From Shewanella oncorhynchi (GTDB lineage Bacteria > Pseudomonadota > Gammaproteobacteria > Enterobacterales > Shewanellaceae): DNA of 64,000 bases. A program made the position numbers and the translations under genes. Positions 9,631 through 17,660 of this stretch are shown here, piece by piece. The notes under the pieces were generated by a model that saw only the letters and a program-made list of their open reading frames with translations, ran no database searches and was not told the origin of the DNA. How positions within the stretch are numbered: the first letter of the stretch is position 1; each line of letters starts with the position of its first letter. The stretch covers positions 62,001 through 126,000 of the forward strand of contig NZ_JABAEB010000013.1 in assembly GCF_012584455.1 (NCBI RefSeq). Reading direction: 5' to 3'.

Positions 9631-11298
9631 ATGACTGAATCTTTTGCTGATCTATTTGAACAATCCCTTCAAACTCTGGAATTCCGTCCAGGCTCTATCG
9701 TTCGTGGTACTGTTGTATCAATCAAAAACGGTATGGTACTGGTTGACGCGGGTCTGAAGTCTGAAAGCCCAATCCCAGCTGAACAATTCAAAAACGCTCA
9801 AGGCGTTTTAGAAATTCAAGTTGGCGATGAAGTTGACGTAGCTCTTGACTCTGTTGAAGACGGCTTCGGTGAGACTCAACTGTCTCGCGAAAAAGCGAAA
9901 CGTCATGAAGCTTGGATCGTTCTGGAAAAAGCTTATGAAGATGCTGAAACTGTAATCGGTATCATCAATGGTAAAGTTAAAGGCGGTTTCACTGTTGAAT
10001 TAAACGGTATCCGTGCCTTCTTACCAGGTTCTCTAGTTGACGTGCGCCCAGTTCGCGACACCGCTCACTTAGAGTACAAAGAATTAGAATTCAAAGTTAT
10101 CAAGCTAGACCAGAAGCGTAACAACGTTGTTGTTTCTCGTCGTGCAGTTATCGAATCAGAAAGCAGCGCTGAGCGTGATGCACTGTTAGAAAACCTGCAA
10201 GAAGGTCAAGCAGTTAAGGGTATCGTTAAGAACCTGACTGACTACGGTGCATTCGTAGATTTAGGTGGTGTTGACGGTCTGCTACATATCACAGATATGG
10301 CGTGGAAACGTGTTAAACATCCATCAGAAATCGTCAATGTTGGCGATGAAATCAACGTTAAAGTACTGAAGTACGATCGTGAGCGCACTCGTGTGTCTTT
10401 AGGTCTGAAACAACTTGGCGAAGATCCATGGTTAGAAATCAGCAAACGCTACCCAGAAAACACACGTTTAACTGGTCGCGTTACTAACCTAACTGACTAC
10501 GGTTGCTTCGTAGAAATCGAAGAAGGCGTTGAAGGTCTGGTTCACGTTTCTGAAATGGATTGGACTAACAAGAACATTCACCCATCTAAAGTGGTTAACT
10601 TAGGTGATGAAGTTGAAGTTCTGGTTCTGGACATCGATGAAGAGCGTCGTCGTATTTCTCTAGGTCTGAAACAATGTAAGACCAATCCATGGGATGACTT
10701 CGCAACTCGTTACAACAAAGGCGACAAGGTTTCTGGTAAGATCAAGTCAATCACTGACTTCGGTATCTTTATCGGTCTTGACGGCGGTATCGATGGTCTA
10801 GTTCACCTGTCTGACATTTCTTGGAACGGTACTGGCGAAGACGCAGTTTCTGAATACAAGAAAGGCGATGAAATCCATGCAGTGGTTCTGTCTGTAGATC
10901 CAGAGCGTGAGCGCATCAGCTTAGGTGTTAAGCAAACTGAAGATGATCCATTCAACGCATACTTGGCTGACAAGAAGAAAGGTACTATCGTAAACGGTAC
11001 TGTTTCTGCTGTTGATGCTAAAGGTGTGACTGTTGAACTGGCTGACACTGTTGAAGGTTACATCCGTGTAGCTGACATTTCACGTGAGCGTATCGAAGAT
11101 GCATCTACTGTCTATAATGTAGGTGATGCAATCGAAGCTAAGTTCATGGGTGTTGACCGTAAGAACCGCTCTATCAGCCTGTCAATCAAAGCGAAAGACG
11201 AAGCTGAAGAGAAAGAAGTAATGGCGACTCTGAACAAACAAGATGACGCTGTTATTAGCAATGCAATGGCTGAAGCGTTTAAAGCAGCTCGTAAATAA
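9631..11298 (+). CDS. rpsA: 30S ribosomal protein S1
   Basis: The largest 30S protein; it binds mRNA leaders and unfolds them during initiation. At 555 residues it is of normal length and contains six S1 OB-fold repeats, roughly at residues 20-86, 105-171, 191-260, 277-347, 364-434 and 450-520; repeats three to six share the DYGAFV / GLVHVS / RISLGLKQ pattern. Codon use is visibly strong and uniform, as expected for a highly expressed gene. The 102-base leader contains imperfect inverted repeats, which would fit the known translational autocontrol of rpsA, but I did not resolve a structure. Confidence 0.98.
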   Translation: MTESFADLFEQSLQTLEFRPGSIVRGTVVSIKNGMVLVDAGLKSESPIPAEQFKNAQGVLEIQVGDEVDVALDSVEDGFGETQLSREKAKRHEAWIVLEKAYEDAETVIGIINGKVKGGFTVELNGIRAFLPGSLVDVRPVRDTAHLEYKELEFKVIKLDQKRNNVVVSRRAVIESESSAERDALLENLQEGQAVKGIVKNLTDYGAFVDLGGVDGLLHITDMAWKRVKHPSEIVNVGDEINVKVLKYDRERTRVSLGLKQLGEDPWLEISKRYPENTRLTGRVTNLTDYGCFVEIEEGVEGLVHVSEMDWTNKNIHPSKVVNLGDEVEVLVLDIDEERRRISLGLKQCKTNPWDDFATRYNKGDKVSGKIKSITDFGIFIGLDGGIDGLVHLSDISWNGTGEDAVSEYKKGDEIHAVVLSVDPERERISLGVKQTEDDPFNAYLADKKKGTIVNGTVSAVDAKGVTVELADTVEGYIRVADISRERIEDASTVYNVGDAIEAKFMGVDRKNRSISLSIKAKDEAEEKEVMATLNKQDDAVISNAMAEAFKAARK

Positions 11299-11371
11299 TC
11301 GCCTGTTGTTTGGGGAGACATCTCTCCCCATTAGGCGACTGTGTTTGGCTTGATAATAGGGGATAGCTAGG

Positions 11372-11659
11372 ATGACGAAATCTGAACTTATCGAAAAACT
11401 CGCCACCAGGCAGTCGCAGCTGTCGGCGAAAGAGGTTGAAGGCGCAATCAAAGAAATGTTGGAGCAAATGGCAACAACATTAGAAAGCGGTGATCGTATT
11501 GAGATCCGTGGCTTTGGTAGTTTCTCGCTTCACTATCGTGCACCGCGGACTGGCCGTAATCCAAAGACTGGTTCATCAGTCGATTTGGAAGGTAAATACG
11601 TCCCGCACTTTAAGCCAGGCAAAGAACTGCGCGAGCGTGTTGACGCCGTTAATGTGTGA
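11372..11659 (+). CDS. ihfB: Integration host factor beta subunit
   Basis: A 95-residue HU/IHF-family DNA-bending protein. The beta-arm segment RGFGSFSLHYRAPRTGRNPKTG (split here as GFGSFS and RTGRNPKTG) and the start MTKSELIEKLA are those of IHF-beta. It pairs with IHF-alpha, encoded elsewhere. The ATG at 11372 follows GGGGAT/AGCTAGG upstream. A clean terminator closes the rpsA-ihfB unit. Confidence 0.96.
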   Translation: MTKSELIEKLATRQSQLSAKEVEGAIKEMLEQMATTLESGDRIEIRGFGSFSLHYRAPRTGRNPKTGSSVDLEGKYVPHFKPGKELRERVDAVNV

Positions 11660-11672
11660 TTGACCGCATAGT

Positions 11673-11699
11673 AAAAAGCCTCCGTTAGGAGGCTTTTTT
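11673..11699 (+). terminator. Terminator after ihfB
   Basis: AAAAAGCCTCC / GGAGGCTTTTTT with a four-base GTTA loop, 13 bases behind the ihfB stop. Confidence 0.92.
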
Positions 11700-11781
11700 G
11701 TATCGATTGCAAGGCAATGCTGGTCAGCTTAGTAAATTTCTTGGATAATCATTAAATTGAAACGCGTTTAGGGAGTGCAGC

Positions 11782-12057
11782 GTGAAATCATTTGTAGCAA
11801 CTGTGCTTGTGGCACTGTTATTTATTCTGGCGTTGATTTTTGGCGCGCGCAACGAACAAGTGGTGACCATCAGCTATTTTGTCGCACAGGGTGAATATCG
11901 TTTACCTGTTGTCTTAGCGATTGTCTTTTTTGCTGGTTTTATTTTGAGTTGGTTATTTGCTAGCTACTATATTGTTCGCTTGAAATTAAGTTTAGCGGCA
12001 ACTAAAAAGAAACTAAATCAAGTGATCGCTAAAATCCCTCAGGATGTAGACGCCTAA
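11782..12057 (+). CDS. lapA: Lipopolysaccharide assembly protein A (DUF1049)
   Basis: A 91-residue inner-membrane protein with two predicted membrane helices (about residues 5-22 and 43-66) and a short basic cytoplasmic tail rich in Lys. The GARNEQVVTISYF stretch between them is typical of the LapA family. It is one base upstream of lapB. In E. coli, LapA and LapB act with FtsH to control LpxC and balance LPS and phospholipid synthesis; the role here is inferred from that homology and the pairing. Confidence 0.9.
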   Translation: MKSFVATVLVALLFILALIFGARNEQVVTISYFVAQGEYRLPVVLAIVFFAGFILSWLFASYYIVRLKLSLAATKKKLNQVIAKIPQDVDA

Positions 12058-12058
12058 T

Positions 12059-13219
12059 ATGCTTGAGATCCTCTTTCTGTTGCTTCCCATTGCTGCCGCC
12101 TATGGTTGGTATATGGGGCGACGGAGCATAAGGCAGAATCAAAGTAATCAACGTAAACAATTGAGCCGGGATTATTTTACTGGTCTCAATTTCTTACTGT
12201 CGAACGAATCGGATAAAGCCGTCGATTTGTTTATCAGTATGCTAGATGTTGACGATGAAACCATCGATACCCATCTGTCACTCGGTTCGCTGTTCCGTAA
12301 GCGAGGCGAGGTCGACCGCTCTATTCGTATCCATCAAAATTTAATCGCGCGGCCTACATTAACCAATGAGCAGCGTGACATCGCTATGATGGAGCTGGGT
12401 AAAGATTATCTAGCAGCAGGTTTTTACGACAGAGCTGAAGAAATCTTTATCAACTTGGTCAGCCAAGACGATCACAGTGAAGAATCTGAAACACAGCTTA
12501 TTGCTATTTATCAAGTGATTAAAGAGTGGCAAAAAGCGATTGATATCACTAAGCGTTTGAGTCGTAAACGTCAGCAAGTTTTAAAGCCGTTAACGGCGCA
12601 TTTCTATTGCCAGTTAGCCGATGAAGCCAGTGATGACACGCAGAAAATTAAACTGCTACAGCAAGCGCTGAAGCAAGATCCCCAATGCGGTCGTGCATTA
12701 TTAACCCTAGCGAAAAAATTCCTCGATATTCAAGATTATGCCCAGTGTAAGCAAATGCTGCTGCAACTGAAAAAAGCCGATATCGAGCTTTTTGCCGATG
12801 CAATTCCAACGGCCAAACAAGTTTATCGCGACACTCAAGATAAAGAAGGTTTTCAAGAATTACTCGCGGGCGCCATGGCCGATGGCGCTGGAGCTTCTGT
12901 GGTGGTCGCCTTAGCGCAGCACATGATAAGTCTTGATGAGATTAAAGCGGCAGAGAGCATGGTACTCGATGCGTTATATCGCCATCCGACCATGAAAGGT
13001 TTTCAACACTTGATGCAGATGCATTTGCGCCAAGCCGAAGAAGGGCAAGCTAAGCAAAGTTTAACTATGCTAGAGCAGCTCGTTGAACAACAAATTAAAT
13101 TCCGTCCGAGTTACCGTTGTAAGGAGTGTGGTTTTCCTTCCCATGCGCTTTACTGGCATTGTCCTTCCTGTAAAAACTGGGGCAGCATTAAACGGATCCG
13201 AGGCCTAGACGGCGAATAA
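12059..13219 (+). CDS. lapB: Lipopolysaccharide assembly protein B (TPR, rubredoxin domain)
   Basis: A 386-residue protein with an N-terminal membrane anchor (residues 1-19), a long TPR array and a C-terminal rubredoxin-like metal site with Cys354, Cys357, Cys368 and Cys371. This is the full LapB (YciM) architecture. In E. coli it recruits FtsH to degrade LpxC. The gene starts directly after lapA, and pyrF follows after a short gap, as in enterobacteria. Confidence 0.93.
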   Translation: MLEILFLLLPIAAAYGWYMGRRSIRQNQSNQRKQLSRDYFTGLNFLLSNESDKAVDLFISMLDVDDETIDTHLSLGSLFRKRGEVDRSIRIHQNLIARPTLTNEQRDIAMMELGKDYLAAGFYDRAEEIFINLVSQDDHSEESETQLIAIYQVIKEWQKAIDITKRLSRKRQQVLKPLTAHFYCQLADEASDDTQKIKLLQQALKQDPQCGRALLTLAKKFLDIQDYAQCKQMLLQLKKADIELFADAIPTAKQVYRDTQDKEGFQELLAGAMADGAGASVVVALAQHMISLDEIKAAESMVLDALYRHPTMKGFQHLMQMHLRQAEEGQAKQSLTMLEQLVEQQIKFRPSYRCKECGFPSHALYWHCPSCKNWGSIKRIRGLDGE

Positions 13220-13264
13220 TCTATTAAAAGAATACACAGTTTGTGTAACCCCGTTGGAGAGATG

Positions 13265-13960
13265 ATGACGACTAAACCTATCCTCGTAGCGCTTGATTAC
13301 GATAATAAAAACCATGCTTTACAACTGATAGAAAAACTCGATCCCAACATGTGCCGCCTTAAAGTCGGCAAAGAAATGTTTACCTTGTTTGGCCCGCAAC
13401 TGGTGAAAGATATCCATGATCGTGGTTTTGATTTATTCCTTGATTTGAAATTTCACGATATTCCCAATACTGTCGCCAAAGCCGTGGCCGCAGCCGCAGA
13501 GCTGGGCGTATGGATGACGAACGTACATGCCAGCGGTGGCTTAGCCATGATGGAAGCGGCTAAAAAAGCATTACTGCCATACGGCGATAAAGCGCCTATA
13601 CTGATCGCGGTCACGGTATTAACCTCGATGAGTGATGACGATCTTAAATTACTCGGCATCAATGTTCCTGCGTTTGAGCATGTGCAACGTTTGGCGAAGC
13701 TCACGCAGCAAGCGGGACTCGATGGCGTGGTGTGTTCCGCGCAAGAAGCGACAGCGTTAAAATCGCTGTTAGGTCAGAATTTCAAGCTCGTGACGCCGGG
13801 GATCCGCCCAGTTGGCAGTGATGCTGGCGATCAACACCGCGTGATGACGCCACCTCAAGCGATTGCCGCCGGTTCAGATTACCTAGTGATTGGCCGCCCG
13901 ATCACCAAAGCTGCCGATCCGTTAGCAGCATTGCAAGCGATTCACCAATCATTGGCATAG
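13265..13960 (+). CDS. pyrF: Orotidine 5'-phosphate decarboxylase
   Basis: Last step of UMP synthesis. The 231-residue TIM-barrel protein shows the active-site DLKFHDIPNTV motif (Asp-Lys-x-x-Asp), the N-terminal VALDY Asp and the C-terminal phosphate-binding TPGIRP and VIGRPIT loops. ATG 13265 was chosen because GGAG at 13256 is optimally spaced; an adjacent ATG at 13262 and an upstream TTG in the same frame are less likely. Confidence 0.96.
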   Translation: MTTKPILVALDYDNKNHALQLIEKLDPNMCRLKVGKEMFTLFGPQLVKDIHDRGFDLFLDLKFHDIPNTVAKAVAAAAELGVWMTNVHASGGLAMMEAAKKALLPYGDKAPILIAVTVLTSMSDDDLKLLGINVPAFEHVQRLAKLTQQAGLDGVVCSAQEATALKSLLGQNFKLVTPGIRPVGSDAGDQHRVMTPPQAIAAGSDYLVIGRPITKAADPLAALQAIHQSLA

Positions 13961-14145
13961 ACGCCACACTAGCCGTCTAAAGCGCGGTTTGAAAGCCGTT
14001 TGACCGTTGTTTAAATAAAAAAGCTTGAAATCGCTCGTTGGTATCCTTGAGATGATGGATAAAAATTGAAATAGTATCTTGAATGACAACATAAAATAAT
14101 TAATCACACCCTGAGTACATATCTCACTGTTCACGGAGAACGCCC

Positions 14146-14967
14146 ATGTTTAATGCTACGATGTTTAACTATCAAGGTAAGAATGTTGTCGTTGTTGGTG
14201 GTACCAGTGGGATAAATCTCGCGATTGCCATTGCGTTCGCACAGGCTGGCGCAAATGTGGCCGTTGCGAGCCGCAGTCAAGATAAAATCGATGCCGCGGT
14301 ATTGCAGTTGCAACAGGCCAATCCTGACGGTATTCATTTGGGGGTGAGTTTTGATGTGCGCGATCTTAGCGCCCTTGAAGTCGGTTTTGATAAAATCGCT
14401 TCTGAGTTTGGTTTTATCGATGTGCTGGTAAGCGGCGCGGCGGGGAATTTCCCTGCCAGCGCCGCAAAGCTTTCGGCCAATGGTTTTAAGTCGGTGATGG
14501 ACATTGATTTGCTCGGCAGTTTTCAAGTGTTAAAGCAGGCTTATCCTTTGCTGCGTCGCCCCAATGGCAATATTATCCAGATTTCGGCGCCGCAGGCTTC
14601 GATCGCTATGCCAATGCAAGTGCATGTGTGTGCGGCTAAAGCGGGTGTGGATATGCTGACGCGAACTTTAGCGTTAGAGTGGGGCTGTGAGGGGCTGAGA
14701 ATTAATTCGATTATGCCTGGCCCAATCGCCAATACTGAAGGTTTTAATCGCCTTGCACCCAGCGCCGCATTACAGCAAAAGGTTGCCCAATCCGTTCCGC
14801 TAAAACGCAACGGCGCAGGTCAGGATATCGCCAATGCCGCGCTATTCTTAGGCTCTGAATTAGCTTCCTATATTACGGGAGTTGTGCTGCCGGTTGATGG
14901 CGGTTGGTCACTTGGCGGCGCCAGTATAGCGATGACAGAGCTTGGCGAACTGGCCGCAAAAATGTAG
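14146..14967 (+). CDS. SDR oxidoreductase, 2,4-dienoyl-CoA reductase-like
   Basis: Short-chain dehydrogenase of 273 residues. The Rossmann motif GGTSGI is at residues 18-23 and the family NxG segment reads SGAAGNFPASA. The C-terminal half (MDIDLLGSF, QVHVCAAKAGVDM, ALEWG, IMPGPIANTEG) closely recalls peroxisomal-type 2,4-dienoyl-CoA reductases. The usual YxxxK tyrosine is Val161 here with Lys165 kept, as expected for dienoyl-CoA reductases rather than classical SDRs. An acyl-CoA dehydrogenase lies 0.8 kb downstream, consistent with unsaturated fatty-acid oxidation. The substrate is inferred. Confidence 0.75.
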   Translation: MFNATMFNYQGKNVVVVGGTSGINLAIAIAFAQAGANVAVASRSQDKIDAAVLQLQQANPDGIHLGVSFDVRDLSALEVGFDKIASEFGFIDVLVSGAAGNFPASAAKLSANGFKSVMDIDLLGSFQVLKQAYPLLRRPNGNIIQISAPQASIAMPMQVHVCAAKAGVDMLTRTLALEWGCEGLRINSIMPGPIANTEGFNRLAPSAALQQKVAQSVPLKRNGAGQDIANAALFLGSELASYITGVVLPVDGGWSLGGASIAMTELGELAAKM

Positions 14968-15037
14968 TTTGGTTTTAGATTATTGATATTCAAAATCGAG
15001 AACTTTGATTTTATAGAAATTAAGTAGGTAATGATCC

Positions 15038-15580
15038 ATGGCTAATGCATTACAAGAGCAGCTACTCAAAGCAGGGCTTGCCAGTAAACAAAAGGTTCGC
15101 GACGTTAAGACTCAAAAACGCCGTGACAAAAAATCACGAGTTGATGATGGCTCAAGTGCTTTTAAGCAAGAAGTGGCCGAACAAAAACGGTTGCAGGCGC
15201 AAAAAGATAAAGCGCTAAATGAGCAACGTTTTGCTGAGGCATCAGAGCGTGGACAAGTGCGCGGTTTAATCACTGAGTTCACTAAGTCTGCGATTAAGAT
15301 CCCAGCTTATGCTGAAGTGAAATTTAACTATACTCTTGATAATAAAATCTATTCTTTGTACATAGATGAAAAATTGCAGGCAGAATTGCTTAAAGGGCAG
15401 TTAGGCATAGTGCGTTACGAAGATAAGAGTTACTTAGTACCACATAAGTTAGCTGAACGAGTGAAACTGCTGGTGCCGCAGTGGTGTGGTTATCTATGGC
15501 AACAGGATGAATCTAAAGCTGTGGTCGTTGAAGATGATCCCTATGCAGATTACGCAATTCCTGATGATTTAATGTGGTAA
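15038..15580 (+). CDS. DUF2058 (YaiL-like) protein
   Basis: A 180-residue protein of the DUF2058 family, sometimes labelled nucleoprotein/polynucleotide-associated enzyme. The first third is highly charged and probably helical (LLKAGLASKQKVRDVKTQKR, rich in Lys, Arg, Glu), followed by a compact domain containing the FNYTLDNKIYSLYI and YLVPHKLAERV segments. No catalytic motif is visible. Its function is unknown to me. A terminator follows at 15641. Confidence 0.8.
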   Translation: MANALQEQLLKAGLASKQKVRDVKTQKRRDKKSRVDDGSSAFKQEVAEQKRLQAQKDKALNEQRFAEASERGQVRGLITEFTKSAIKIPAYAEVKFNYTLDNKIYSLYIDEKLQAELLKGQLGIVRYEDKSYLVPHKLAERVKLLVPQWCGYLWQQDESKAVVVEDDPYADYAIPDDLMW

Positions 15581-15640
15581 TTGCCACAAGCCTGTGAGCT
15601 AACGCTGCGACAATCCTGTGGTAAAGCTTATAGAATAGAG

Positions 15641-15670
15641 ACCCTTAAGTTCAAGCTTAAGGGTTTTTTT
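15641..15670 (+). terminator. Terminator after the DUF2058 gene
   Basis: ACCCTTAAG / CTTAAGGGT with a TTCAAG loop and a run of seven T. Confidence 0.9.
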
Positions 15671-15760
15671 ATGGGTTGAATTTATACTTTGCTCACGTAC
15701 CTCCATATTATTCGCGGCTGTATTTGTAATGAGATTGTTTTCTACAGTGAACTGGTATAA

Positions 15761-15780
15761 ATTAAAACAACTGTTTTAAT
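15761..15780. promoter_or_regulatory. PsrA-like palindromic operator
   Basis: A perfect 9-bp inverted repeat, ATTAAAACA-AC-TGTTTTAAT, ends 21 bases before the acyl-CoA dehydrogenase ATG and touches a TATAAA box. The inner AAACANNTGTTT core resembles sites of PsrA, the TetR-family regulator of fatty-acid degradation in many gammaproteobacteria including Shewanella. The identity of the regulator is inferred. Confidence 0.55.
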
Positions 15781-15801
15781 TCTACGTTTAAGAGTCTACC
15801 A

Positions 15802-17559
15802 ATGAATCCTTACCAAGCCCCATTGACGGATATGCGTTTCCTACTGGAACAGGTATTTGATGCTCCAAACACTTGGGCACAATTGCCTGAGATTGCAGAA
15901 ATGGTCGATATCGACACGGCTAATGCCATTTTGGAAGAAGCAGCCAAGATCAGTTGTGAGTTGATCCATCCGCTGAACCGGACGGGCGATGAGCAGGGCG
16001 TGTTGCATCAAGACAATCAAGTGATTACCCCTGATGGCTACAAAGCCGTTTATGAGCAGTATTCCCAGGGCGGTTGGATTGGTTTGTGTGGCGATCCTGA
16101 ATTTGGTGGCATGGGGATGCCGAAGATGCTGGGGATCTTAGTCGACGAAATGGCTTACAGTGCTTGTAATGCGTTTACGCTTTATGGCTCGTTAACCGCG
16201 GGAGCGGCTTTATGTATCAATGCCCACGGCAGCGAAGAATTGAAACAAGCTTATTTGCCTAAGTTATATTCCGGCGAATGGGCGGGTGCTATGGATATGA
16301 CGGAGCCGCAAGCGGGTTCTGATCTGCGTAATATTCGCACTCGAGCTTTACCGCAGGATGATGGTAGTTATGCCATCACGGGCAGCAAGATTTTTATCAC
16401 GGGTGGCGATCATGATTTAACTGAAAACGTCATCCACTTAGTGCTTGCCAAGCTACCGGATAGCAAAGGGATTTCACTCTTCCTTGTACCTAAAATATCG
16501 GTAAATACCGATGGCAGCTTAGCCAATGCCAATGGTGTATCAGTGGGGTCTATCGAGCATAAGATGGGCCTTAAAGGTTCTGCGACTTGTGTGATGAATT
16601 TTGATAATGCCCAAGGTTTCTTGATTGGCGAGCCTAATCGCGGCCTCGTATGCATGTTCACTATGATGAACTATGAGCGTTTAGCGATTGGTATTCAAGG
16701 ACTTGGCAGTGCGCAGGCGGCGTACCAGATGGCGGCCGATTACGCTAAAGAGCGTAATCAAGGCATCGCCGCTGGCGGCTCACCGACGGGCAGTGATTCT
16801 GATCCCATTATTGTCCATGGCGATGTGCGCCGTATGTTGTTGACCATTCGTGCGATGACAGAAGCGGGCCGTGCTTTGTCTGTGTTTACAGGACAACAGC
16901 TGGATTTAGCAAAATATGCCCAAGATGAGGTTAAGGCTAAAGCGGCGCGTTATGTGGGTTTATTAACGCCAGTGGCGAAAGCATTTTTAACCGATCGGGG
17001 TCTAGATGCGACTATCATGGCGCAACAAGTCTTTGGTGGACATGGTTATATTCGTGAAACAGGTATTGAGCAATTAGTCCGTGATACCCGTATCGCTCAG
17101 ATTTATGAAGGTACCAATGGCATTCAAGCCATTGATTTCCTAGGTCGTAAAGTCACTGGCGATAACTTAGCCGCATTAAACGAATTTGTGGCAGACTTGA
17201 AGGCACAAATGCGGGCATTCACCCATGTTGATGCGGTGAAAGTGGCGGCAGTATGCGCACGTTTAGATGCATTAGTTATAGTCGCCGAGTCAGTTAATGA
17301 TCGCAAAGTGGCTCAGCCTGCACTTATTAATGCGTGTGCGGTCGACTTTTTAGATGCCTTTGGTTACACCCTGTATGGTTTCTACTGGTTGGCTATGGTT
17401 GATAAGGTTGCGGATCATGAAGATAAAGCTTTCGCCGAGCAGAAAGTCTATTTGTCTAAGTTCTATTTTGATAAGTTATTGCCAAAAGCGGATTACCATA
17501 TCGCTCAAGTCAGAGCTGGTGATGCGACGACTATGGCGATGCCTGCGGAGTTGTTTTAA
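15802..17559 (+). CDS. Acyl-CoA dehydrogenase (FadE/DmdC-like)
   Basis: FAD enzyme of 585 residues that introduces the 2,3 double bond into an acyl-CoA. It has N-terminal helical, central beta (MTEPQAGSDL, KIFITGGDHD) and C-terminal helical domains, plus the extra C-terminal region found in the roughly 590-residue branch. The catalytic Glu is Glu436 in IYEGTNGIQ. AAGAG at 15790 precedes the ATG. A PsrA-like palindrome overlaps the promoter, supporting a place in fatty-acid beta-oxidation. Chain-length preference cannot be read from sequence; the related DmdC acts on methylmercaptopropionyl-CoA, so a name beyond family level is not safe. Confidence 0.88.
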   Translation: MNPYQAPLTDMRFLLEQVFDAPNTWAQLPEIAEMVDIDTANAILEEAAKISCELIHPLNRTGDEQGVLHQDNQVITPDGYKAVYEQYSQGGWIGLCGDPEFGGMGMPKMLGILVDEMAYSACNAFTLYGSLTAGAALCINAHGSEELKQAYLPKLYSGEWAGAMDMTEPQAGSDLRNIRTRALPQDDGSYAITGSKIFITGGDHDLTENVIHLVLAKLPDSKGISLFLVPKISVNTDGSLANANGVSVGSIEHKMGLKGSATCVMNFDNAQGFLIGEPNRGLVCMFTMMNYERLAIGIQGLGSAQAAYQMAADYAKERNQGIAAGGSPTGSDSDPIIVHGDVRRMLLTIRAMTEAGRALSVFTGQQLDLAKYAQDEVKAKAARYVGLLTPVAKAFLTDRGLDATIMAQQVFGGHGYIRETGIEQLVRDTRIAQIYEGTNGIQAIDFLGRKVTGDNLAALNEFVADLKAQMRAFTHVDAVKVAAVCARLDALVIVAESVNDRKVAQPALINACAVDFLDAFGYTLYGFYWLAMVDKVADHEDKAFAEQKVYLSKFYFDKLLPKADYHIAQVRAGDATTMAMPAELF

Positions 17560-17593
17560 CAAGGCTTCGGTATATTCGTTTAGATAAAAACTT

Positions 17594-17622
17594 AAAAAGC
17601 ACTGATGACTCAGTGCTTTTTT
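17594..17622 (+). terminator. Terminator between acyl-CoA dehydrogenase and dacB
   Basis: AAAAAGCACTGA / TCAGTGCTTTTT with a TGAC loop. The A and T runs on both sides let it serve the convergent dacB as well. Confidence 0.9.
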
Positions 17623-17660
17623 GTGCAAGTTTTTTACTCTGTAGCAGTTAATTAATGACT

